Below, piece after piece: positions 1 to 6,600 of a stretch of DNA of 8,430 nt. The DNA is from Allobaculum sp. (GTDB lineage: Bacteria; Bacillota_I; Bacilli_A; Erysipelotrichales; Erysipelotrichaceae), in NCBI GenBank assembly GCA_014803815.1, contig JAAVAY010000088.1:2799-11228 (forward strand), in the 5' to 3' direction. Both the position numbers and the translations under genes were made by a program. The notes beneath the pieces were generated by a model that saw nothing but the letters and a program-made list of their open reading frames with translations, was not told where the DNA came from and made no database searches. Every line of letters starts with the position of its first letter. Position 1 is the first letter of the stretch.

Positions 1-126
1 ATTGGAATAGAAGATATCCGCTTAATCGATTCAGCCCATCAAGGAGAAGAATTAGGAAAATTGCCCCATGTTCTTCAAGTGGCGCCAACGATGAAATCCA
101 TTTTAAAAGCGATGCAGCTAGGCTGA
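1..126 (+). CDS. C-terminal end of an unrecognised protein (partial)
   Basis: The first frame is open from base 1 to a TGA at 124-126 and codes for 41 residues ending in LKAMQLG. Its start lies beyond the left edge. Codon use looks normal for the left block, and a hairpin terminator follows 12 bases after the stop, as expected for the end of a real gene. The fragment is soluble in character, with no membrane segment, and appears to end in an amphipathic helix (APTMKSILKAMQLG). I do not recognise the family from so short a piece and assign no function. It converges on the TetR-type gene and shares its terminator. Confidence 0.6.
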   Translation: MGIEDIRLIDSAHQGEELGKLPHVLQVAPTMKSILKAMQLG

Positions 127-138
127 ACTATAAATATC

Positions 139-176
139 AAAAAACCTGAAAAGCCATTTCTCTTTTCAGGTTTTTT
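139..176. terminator. bidirectional rho-independent terminator
   Basis: A perfect 15-bp inverted repeat, AAAAAACCTGAAAAG (139-153) and CTTTTCAGGTTTTTT (162-176), encloses an 8-base loop. Its A and T tracts give a T6 tail in either direction, so it can end both the + strand gene at 1-126 and the convergent - strand TetR-type gene. The TAA stop of that regulator (175-177) overlaps the T tract of the right arm. Confidence 0.9.
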
Positions 177-768
177 AAGGTTGACATCCTTGTAAGTAAC
201 GTCGAATCAATCGTTCAAGTTGTTCTAAAATGCCGCTTGGATCTTCTTCCAAACAGGCTTCAAAAACGGTTCCCTTGACAATCGTACATAAATCAAGAGC
301 CATTTGATGGGGATCTCCACATAAATAGCCAGCGTCTATGGCTTGGGCGAGTTCTTGTTGGCTATAGGCCATAATGGTATCTGGATTAAATTTTCCATTT
401 TTACGATTCATGTAGCTTTTTAAAGCTGGATTGGAAGCTGTATAAAAGCTGGTTAAAAAATCCAACCCAAACGACATATAGCGAGAAATGAGCCGCTCGT
501 ACAGTTCAAATTGTCGTCCCCCTGGATCACTTAGGGGAGTCATGAGTGGTTCACTAGGTAAAAGATCCGACGTGACAAAGGTCATCATCAAAGCGTCTTT
601 TCCCGAAAAAAAGTGATAGAAAGTTCCCGTGGAGACATTGGCCGCTTGGCAAATATCACGAACAGTGATTTGACTCGCATCCTTTTGGGCAATTAAATGG
701 GCCGTAGCGTCGAGAATAAGTTTCTTGCTTTCCCCTTTGATGCGCCCTCGTTTTTTGTTTGGTTCCAT
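175..768 (-). CDS. TetR-family transcriptional repressor
   Basis: Predicted 197-residue DNA-binding repressor when started at the ATG at 766-768. The N-terminus has the TetR helix-turn-helix, about residues 34-53, with the typical ITVRDICQAANVSTGTFYHF pattern followed by a KDAL turn. The remaining ~140 helical residues are the divergent ligand-binding and dimer part. The frame stays open to a TTG at 807 and has another ATG at 786, but neither has a Shine-Dalgarno, and the HTH sits at the usual distance from the ATG at 768. It is divergent from the FrnE-like/hydrolase operon, and three copies of one palindrome lie between them, so it probably represses that operon and itself. It contains five cysteines (for example in DICQ, YLCGD, EACLEE), so redox or electrophile sensing is possible but unproven. 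Family call is secure; ligand unknown. Confidence 0.9.
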   Translation of the reverse strand: MEPNKKRGRIKGESKKLILDATAHLIAQKDASQITVRDICQAANVSTGTFYHFFSGKDALMMTFVTSDLLPSEPLMTPLSDPGGRQFELYERLISRYMSFGLDFLTSFYTASNPALKSYMNRKNGKFNPDTIMAYSQQELAQAIDAGYLCGDPHQMALDLCTIVKGTVFEACLEEDPSGILEQLERLIRRYLQGCQP

Positions 769-775
769 GCCTTTT

Positions 776-781
776 ATTATA
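776..781 (-). promoter_or_regulatory. possible -10 box just before the TetR-type ATG
   Basis: The - strand reads TATAAT, a perfect -10 consensus, ending 7 bases before the ATG at 768. A transcript from it would begin at or next to the start codon and be leaderless. A TTGAAA lies upstream, but the spacer is 20 bases, longer than the usual 17, so support is partial. The match may be chance in AT-rich DNA. Confidence 0.3.
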
Positions 782-835
782 ACCATTTTTGGAAGGTGTA
801 TTTTCAATCAAGAAGGGCTACAATGAAAGTTTACA

Positions 836-851
836 CTAGAACAAGTTCTAG
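836..851. promoter_or_regulatory. operator-like palindrome O1
   Basis: Perfect 16-bp palindrome CTAGAAC-AA-GTTCTAG in the divergent intergenic region, on the side nearer the repressor gene. It shares the core TAGAAC-N2-GTTCTA with two further sites at 951-976. Size and symmetry suit a TetR-type dimer. It is probably the site for autoregulation of the adjacent TetR-type gene. Confidence 0.75.
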
Positions 852-932
852 AATCCGTTAGGATTGAGAAGAAACTCAACCTTATTTTTCTCCTTTGTCG
901 TTCAAAAAAGTAGACGGATGAAACGAAATTTT

Positions 933-938
933 TATACT
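933..938 (+). promoter_or_regulatory. possible -10 box for the FrnE-like/hydrolase operon
   Basis: TATACT matches the -10 consensus in five of six positions and would put the transcript start near 945, just before the palindromes at 951-976. The -35 is poor (TAGACG at 912-917, with a short 15-base spacer), so the assignment is tentative. If correct, bound repressor would sit over the initially transcribed region. Confidence 0.3.
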
Positions 939-950
939 TAATCTTGTAAA

Positions 951-964
951 TAGAACGTGTTCTA
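951..964. promoter_or_regulatory. operator-like palindrome O2
   Basis: Perfect 14-bp palindrome TAGAAC-GT-GTTCTA, the same core as the site at 836-851 with a different two-base centre. It overlaps the next copy by two bases, and lies about 40 bases before the FrnE-like start codon. Confidence 0.75.
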
Positions 965-976
965 GAAGTTGTTCTA
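963..976. promoter_or_regulatory. operator-like palindrome O3 (one mismatch)
   Basis: TAGAAG-TT-GTTCTA, a third copy of the core with one imperfect position (G instead of C in the left half). Its centre is 12 bases from that of the preceding copy, a little over one helical turn, so two dimers could bind side by side or on nearly the same face. Confidence 0.65.
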
Positions 977-991
977 AACTACGTTTTATTT

Positions 992-998
992 GGAGGTG
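992..998 (+). promoter_or_regulatory. ribosome binding site of the FrnE-like gene
   Basis: GGAGGTG, a near-perfect Shine-Dalgarno, stands 5 bases before the ATG at 1004 and fixes this start. Confidence 0.9.
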
Positions 999-1003
999 AG
1001 TAT

Positions 1004-1696
1004 ATGTTGAATATTGAATACTGGTCTGATTATGCTTGTCCCTTTTGTTATATTGGGGTGACCAATTTGGAAAAAGCCATTGCGCTTGCGAATATGGAAG
1101 ATCAAGTTCAATTGGATATGAAATCTTTTGAACTCAATCCCTATGCTAGTCGCTCTTATAGTGGCCCAACGGTTACTCGTTTTGCCCACAAATATGGTCT
1201 TTCCGAGGCGGAAGCGGCTAACCGCATTGAAGGCATTTCCGAAATGGGGCGTCGTGCTGGGTTAGATTTCCGCTATGCTGATACACGGTACACCAATACT
1301 TTTGATGCCCATCGGCTTCATAAACTGGCTCAAAAAGAATATCCAGACTTAGTTGAAGCGTTAAACCATGCTTTGTATAAAGCCTACTTTACAGATGGAA
1401 AAGAACTTGCAAACCATGATGTATTGCTTGAAGTGGCTAAGGAAGTTGGGTTGGATCCAGCCCGCGTACAACAAGTATTAGAGAGCGATGAATTTGCTCA
1501 AGATGTTCGCAATGACGAAGCCCAAGCTTCTATTGCAGGAGTGCATGCAGTTCCTTTTTTCCAAATTGGAAATCAAATCGTAAATGGTGCAGCTGCTCCT
1601 GGAGATTTAGCGAAAGTTTTATTGCGTGAAGCGGCTAAAGCGGAACAACAAGCTCTGGCTGGAGCTTCTTGTTCCATTAATGGATGTGAAATTTAG
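1004..1696 (+). CDS. FrnE/DsbA-family thiol-disulfide oxidoreductase
   Basis: Predicted cytoplasmic thioredoxin-fold enzyme of 230 residues, the usual length for the FrnE-like branch of the DsbA family. The active site CPFC lies at residues 12-15 after the first beta strand (IEYWSDYACPFC), a helical insertion follows (about 65-165), and the cis-proline loop is VHAVPFF near residue 181. No signal peptide is present. The C-terminus carries a second cysteine pair, C223-x4-C228 (CSINGC); a second CX4C pair of this kind is known in Deinococcus FrnE, where it works with the CXXC site. Likely role: reduction, oxidation or isomerisation of disulfides, perhaps under thiol stress; the substrate cannot be inferred. 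It is the first gene of an operon with a metallo-hydrolase, behind three operator-like palindromes. Family call is strong, function general. Confidence 0.92.
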   Translation: MLNIEYWSDYACPFCYIGVTNLEKAIALANMEDQVQLDMKSFELNPYASRSYSGPTVTRFAHKYGLSEAEAANRIEGISEMGRRAGLDFRYADTRYTNTFDAHRLHKLAQKEYPDLVEALNHALYKAYFTDGKELANHDVLLEVAKEVGLDPARVQQVLESDEFAQDVRNDEAQASIAGVHAVPFFQIGNQIVNGAAAPGDLAKVLLREAAKAEQQALAGASCSINGCEI

Positions 1697-2320
1697 ATGG
1701 CACAAATTTTTCAACTTCCTGTAGCCGATGTATTTCAGGAAAATTGTTATATCTATGGCGATCCCCAAACACGTCATGCCGTTTTAATTGATCCAGGAGC
1801 ACAACCTGAAAAAATTAAAGCTTGGGTTGACCAAAACGGTTGGACGATCGATCGCATTCTTCTGACACATGGCCATTTTGATCACACTGGTGCGGTCAAT
1901 GCGTTACGAGAAATTTGGGATATTCCTGTGTATGCTAAAAACGACATGTACTTGTTGGATCCCTATCTCAATCTTTCTGAGGCCAATAACCGTTATGTAG
2001 TGGTGAAAAATGCTCATCATTTTCATGAAGGAGAAAATGTGTTGCCCGATACGATGTCTGGAACCTTACAAGTCATTTCGACTCCAGGTCATACGCCGGA
2101 TTCTGTCACCTTTTATGATCCCCATAGCCATGTAGCGTTTGTAGGAGATGCGATGTTTCAAGGCCAACCTGGAATTTGGAACTTTCCAGGAGGAAATCGC
2201 GAAGAACTTTTAAACTCAATTCGTGAAAAGCTTTTGACCTTACCAGATAATACACTTTTATTATCCGGTCATTCAGCGCCTACCACGCCTCAAGCGGAGC
2301 GTCCCCTCTACAATTATTAA
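1697..2320 (+). CDS. metallo-beta-lactamase-fold hydrolase, glyoxalase II type
   Basis: Protein of 207 residues with the full set of metal ligands of the metallo-beta-lactamase superfamily: THGHFDH (H58, H60, D62, H63), H132 in STPGHTPDS, D151 in GDAMF, and H192 in LLSGHSAPTT. The short length and motif spacing fit the compact hydroxyacylglutathione-hydrolase-like group (GloB/YcbL type), which splits thioesters such as S-lactoyl conjugates, here possibly of a low-molecular-weight thiol other than glutathione. It lacks the long C-terminal glutathione-binding domain of classical GloB. No signal peptide is seen. Its ATG directly follows the TAG of the oxidoreductase with no base between, and only a weak GGATGTG precedes it inside that gene, so translation is probably coupled. 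The exact substrate is uncertain; other small thioesterases share the fold. Confidence 0.9.
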   Translation: MAQIFQLPVADVFQENCYIYGDPQTRHAVLIDPGAQPEKIKAWVDQNGWTIDRILLTHGHFDHTGAVNALREIWDIPVYAKNDMYLLDPYLNLSEANNRYVVVKNAHHFHEGENVLPDTMSGTLQVISTPGHTPDSVTFYDPHSHVAFVGDAMFQGQPGIWNFPGGNREELLNSIREKLLTLPDNTLLLSGHSAPTTPQAERPLYNY

Positions 2321-2328
2321 ATAGCAGT

Positions 2329-2376
2329 AAAAAAAAGCAGTGATGCAAGACAACTTGTCTATCCATCACTGCTTTT
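2329..2376. terminator. bidirectional terminator between the two blocks
   Basis: A perfect 13-bp stem, AAAAGCAGTGATG (2333-2345) with CATCACTGCTTTT (2364-2376), encloses a second short stem (AGAC at 2348-2351 with GTCT at 2357-2360). For - strand transcripts the hairpin is followed by eight T residues (the A run at 2329-2336), a canonical terminator. For + strand transcripts the tail is weaker (TTTTGCTTTATA). It separates the hydrolase gene from the convergent ATPase/HEPN-like operon. Confidence 0.85.
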
Positions 2377-2410
2377 GCTTTATATTGAATCGCGCATAAT
2401 CTAAGACAAT

Positions 2411-3604
2411 CTAATCCTCATGCCACTCTAAAAGAGCTCTCACATTGGATAAATCTACCATATCTTGATGCGCTAGGGAATTGCGGGAATCGGTTCCCAA
2501 ATTCAGTAAATAGATATCGTTTTGAGAATACTCGATATCAAGTATTTCTACTCCTTTATCTGTAAACCATCTAGGATCATCAACCAAACTGTTTAACACC
2601 CCAATTTCAAGTCCCATAGGGGGCACAATCAATTTATTCGTATCGGGATGCCTTCTAGGGGTAAGCTGGGAGTATTCCCCTTTATATTTAAAAATAATGT
2701 GCTGTCGAATTTTCTCTATAATTGGAAAAAGATGACTGACTTGGTTTTTCCAACAAATTTCTTTAATTTGGTCTACATCCCAATTGGCTTTAGAAAATGT
2801 TTTTTCTGAAGGAAAATTTTGCATTACCTTTTGATAGCGTTTGGCAGGTTCTTTAAATAATTTCTGGGGCAGAGCTAAAAGCTCGCTACACAATTCAGGA
2901 TTTCCATCCGATAAGTCAGCCGCTAAATCGGCTAAATAATAAATAAACTTATCCTTGATGGTGGATTTGGAAGAATAGAGCTTTTTTTCTAAAAATAATG
3001 TTGCAAAGACATGGAGCGTAAAGTTATTCAAATAATCCATTGTAGACGTGAAAACTGTTTTTTCTTTGAACAAAACTTTTAGAGCATAATATATTTCCGT
3101 TTTTTTTAGGGATGAATCCAATTCCAACACAAAACGACAGATGGGAAGGTCTCGATGAGAGTTGTCTATCACTTTTTGGCGTTCTTTCGTATAGAAATGG
3201 ATAAAATTCATCCAAGCAATGAGTTGCATCTCAGAATCTAGGCATTTTATCCAAATGAGTTTTTGGTGAAGTGGCGTTTCTAAAGATTGTCCCAAAAAAG
3301 TTGGATAATCATCGAAAGGACGAAACTGCCGCTTTCGAGATTCCAATTCGAAGCGCTCAAAAAGATATTCTCCAGGATCAGCAATATTTTCTACTTTATG
3401 GTCCATAGAAAGATACAGCTGATTTTCTCCATCCTCTCGAAAGGGCTGACAGATGATCTGTTTAAATTCATGAGCCCACGGAATTCTTTGCGCATCATCA
3501 ATCACAACTATTTTTGATTGATTTAAGGAATTTATGATTAACTCAACCGTTTCTTTGGGTTTGGGAACGGCTTCCCACCACAATTGAATGATGTCCTCGT
3601 TCAT
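2411..3604 (-). CDS. putative HEPN-domain protein, partner of the giant ATPase
   Basis: Protein of 397 residues that I cannot assign to a named family. The ATG at 3602-3604 follows a GAAAGG Shine-Dalgarno at 3611-3616. The N-terminus (residues 5-50) reads like a small alpha/beta unit: a helix with WWEAVPKP, a beta strand KIVVIDDA and an IPWAHEF turn. There is no Walker A, so it is not an evident ATPase. The middle is helical. The C-terminal ~110 residues (from about 285) form an apparent helical bundle ending in D-S-R374-N-S-L-A-H379-Q, which fits the R-(N/D/H)-x-x-x-H catalytic signature of HEPN ribonucleases. Inference: an RNA-cleaving effector, or a HEPN-fold partner, controlled by the ATPase encoded 12 bases upstream. 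No signal peptide or membrane segment is seen. The domain call rests on one short motif plus helical context and needs a profile search. Confidence 0.6.
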   Translation of the reverse strand: MNEDIIQLWWEAVPKPKETVELIINSLNQSKIVVIDDAQRIPWAHEFKQIICQPFREDGENQLYLSMDHKVENIADPGEYLFERFELESRKRQFRPFDDYPTFLGQSLETPLHQKLIWIKCLDSEMQLIAWMNFIHFYTKERQKVIDNSHRDLPICRFVLELDSSLKKTEIYYALKVLFKEKTVFTSTMDYLNNFTLHVFATLFLEKKLYSSKSTIKDKFIYYLADLAADLSDGNPELCSELLALPQKLFKEPAKRYQKVMQNFPSEKTFSKANWDVDQIKEICWKNQVSHLFPIIEKIRQHIIFKYKGEYSQLTPRRHPDTNKLIVPPMGLEIGVLNSLVDDPRWFTDKGVEILDIEYSQNDIYLLNLGTDSRNSLAHQDMVDLSNVRALLEWHED

Positions 3605-3610
3605 AAAATA

Positions 3611-3616
3611 CCTTTC
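3611..3616 (-). promoter_or_regulatory. ribosome binding site of the HEPN-like gene
   Basis: GAAAGG on the - strand directly follows the TAA stop of the upstream ATPase gene and lies 6 bases before the ATG at 3604. The whole junction is 12 bases, so the two genes share a transcript and are probably coupled in translation. Confidence 0.8.
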
Positions 3617-6600
3617 TTATTGAGAATAAAGATCGGAGAAGTTCAAAATTTGATCTTCTAAATTTCCTAGAGATCCTAGCATTTGTCGAAAAGAATAGCG
3701 AGCAAAGGCATATTGAGAAGCTAAACTAGGAATCTTAATTTCTTGCAAAATATTGAGATCACACATTTCGAGCAAAAGCGCTTCTAATTTTCGGCGAGGA
3801 AGTTGGGTGATACGAGAAATTGACCAAACATCGGCTAACTTAACAATTTCCTCTTGACTGAAGGCCACTCTTTCCGAATTAGTTGCAATTAAATAGGCCA
3901 ACAAGGTCGCTAAAATTCGGTAAGATGAATAAACTTGGGGACCTGTATCCAAATCGACCGTACTGATAAAATTTTGGGTAATTTCATCTTGTAACTGCTG
4001 ATTCGCGAGTACCTTTTGAATCAGCGTTTCTTTTAAGGGATAGGGAGGCGTGTTTGAAAACTCATATCCACCATAGTCTTTGCGTTGTAACGTATCGACA
4101 AGAATTTTCCCAAATTTTTGAATCATACCAGGGAAATAATTGGTCGCATCAAAAATGCTTGTTTCTAGGATGTCAGTCGTTTCCCCCTCTTCAAAAGAGA
4201 AACCTAGATAAGACAAGGGAAGCTCAAAGAGCTTTTTTGCTTCTTCAAATTTAAAAGGCTTCACTATTAAGCTGCTCAATTTCACAAAAGGGCTGTTGTC
4301 AGCTAAAGCATTTCTATGAAAGCGTTCCGTTTCATGAAGCCCGCATAAGACAAATTTAAAGCGACCATGAAACAAACCTTGAAGCGAAGTTAAAAGGCTA
4401 ATGATTCGATATCCATCTTCACTACAAGACTCAATAAATTGATCAGCTTCATCAATCATCAGAAGCAAATATTTTATCCGTCCGTCTTTATCTTCAGGAA
4501 TGGATAAACAATCCCGTAAAACGTTATAAATCTCATCCCACGTTAGATTGGTCGTGTCGTCAGAAACGAGTTTACATTTGCGAAGTTCTCTGCTCAGTAA
4601 TTCTGCTACCCCTTTATACTCAATTTTATCGGCAGACAAGACCATAGCGATCTTTCCTTGAGATGGATCGTTAACTTCCTTGTGAGCTTGATACAAAAGA
4701 GCGGTTTTTCCAAGCCGTCTTCCTCCATATAAAAGATTGATTCCTTGAGGATCTTTAATTTGATGCAATTCATCCTCCCGTCCGATAAACATTTCTGGTC
4801 GTAAATTGGCTGCTTGGGGAGTAAAGGGATTGATGGAACTAAGAGGTGTAGTCAGAGCGATCAGCATTTGATTTACCACATTTCGATTTCCATAGCGAAG
4901 CAAATAAAACAGACCTACTTGATCTAAAACAAGACATGGAGGAACTTCCCGATCTTGTTTAAAGTCATAGGCAAGCTTTCTTCTCTCAAGAATATTGACG
5001 ATTCTATCGTGTAAAACAAGCACAGGAGTAGACGTCTCTAAATCTTTAACCTTTTGAAAAATCCGATCCACAGAACAATATTCGGGAAGGCAATAAATGT
5101 ACATTCCTTCATAATCTAGATCCGAGCCAAATAAACTAATAGGATGCTTATAGCTACTTCGAGTTCTATTTGATCTCAGGTCAGTTTTAATGTAAAAAAG
5201 AGATTCTCTTGGAGCTAAAGATGGAAAATCTCGAGAAGATCTTTCTGTGATCTCCTTTAATTTTGGAAAACCTAAATTGGAAAGAAGCTCTTGAATGTTT
5301 ATGGACTTTGTTTTAGTTGTAGCTTTTGGCCAATTCATAATCAATGCTTCAGCCCACTTAGAGTCTTCTTTGGATAAAGAAGAATCTTTTGGAAACACAT
5401 CAGAAAGAGATTCAATCGGAAGACTTCTACAGAGAAGAGAGTAGTTATCTAAAAAGTCTTGGAAATAATGGTTTTGGAAAGACTCCACTACAATATGGCG
5501 ATCAGCTCCAATGCGTGTAAGGACATCTTCGGCAGCTGTAAAGTTGCGCTTGGAAAGAAAATTATAAAATTGATCCCACTCTTGAGCAAATTCACCTTTT
5601 TCTGGAAAATTTTCTTTTAAGAATTGAGCTTTTTCTAATATATGTTGTTTTCGTTTTTCTCCACCAGATTGAATATATTGCGTCAATCCCTTTAAGCGTT
5701 TAAATAACCATCCATAATTTAGAGTCTTATCGCTTTCCTTTTTCCAATTTTCGATACGTTTCAATAATTCGTCTGGTGTAGGTTCTGGATCTAAACGCCC
5801 ATACATTTGAGAAAGACTGAGGATTTCATTGAATGTCTTCAATTCCATTTCAATTGAATTTTTCAAATAGCCATATTGAGAAAGCACAATAGGATCAGAA
5901 GAAAAAGAAAGAGGAATTTCTTTTTCTTTAGCATAGTCCAAGACAAGTAAAGCTGAACCATAATTATCCTCTTTGTTTGAAACCATTCTAGAAAGCCGTG
6001 TTGACCAGTCAAAGTCTACAAAAGAGGAATAGTGTAAAACGTTTAGACAGTGACGAAGAACTCGTTTTGGAGCCGAAAGACTAGGAATGTCCTTGGGTGA
6101 ATCTAGAACAGGAAGGAACTGTGAATCCAATAACACTTCGTCATCCTTTAAAAAGTCAATGAAAAAATATTTAGAGGAAAGAAAATTTTGATTTCCACTT
6201 AAATGGTCTTGGATTTCTTCTAAAGTTTTTTGCAACAAAGGTTCATAAACGAAAAATTCTTCCGTTAAAGAGGAAAAATCCGATGAAGTCGTGTTAGCCA
6301 ACAGCGCTTTGATTTCCTCAATTAAAGATTGAACCTGCGAATTGACTTTATGCTTGGAGAAAGCAATGGGCGAAGAATGACTAGATTTCTCTAGAGAGCT
6401 TAAACAAAGTTGAATGGCTTCTTCCACTAAGTCCATAACCGCTTTACGTTCTGGATTATGGAAATACTGATCGAGCTGGTTTTTCTTTTTAGGAGAGTGG
6501 CCTGGCTTACGAGATAAAGTAACTTTTCCTTTTTCCCAGGCTTTATCGAGATACTCATTTAACTTGATAAGATGGATTCCATTTTCAAGGGACGAATCTT

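Noticed and set aside
1..126. Naming the truncated gene at the left edge
   Set aside because: Only 41 C-terminal residues are visible and none forms a motif that I can assign with confidence.
852..879. Hairpins AATCC-GTTA-GGATT and TTGAG-N6-CTCAA as a terminator or riboswitch
   Set aside because: Both stems are only 5 bp, mutually overlapping, and the following T run is broken; no known riboswitch core is visible.
836..976. LexA/SOS boxes in the divergent intergenic region
   Set aside because: The Gram-positive LexA box is GAAC-N4-GTTC; here the spacer between GAAC and GTTC is two bases in all copies, and the neighbouring gene is a TetR-type repressor.
3287..3517. Small + strand reading frame inside the HEPN-like gene, and similar short frames at 3024-3215 (-), 4054-4254 (+), 6801-7022 (-) and 986-1189 (-)
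   Set aside because: They overlap long, well-supported genes in other frames, lack Shine-Dalgarno sites and code for no recognisable protein.
2411..3604. PglZ-type phosphatase or P-loop ATPase reading of the 397-residue protein, based on KIVVIDDAQR
   Set aside because: No metal-binding set of the alkaline phosphatase fold and no Walker A are present; the IDDA stretch alone is not enough.
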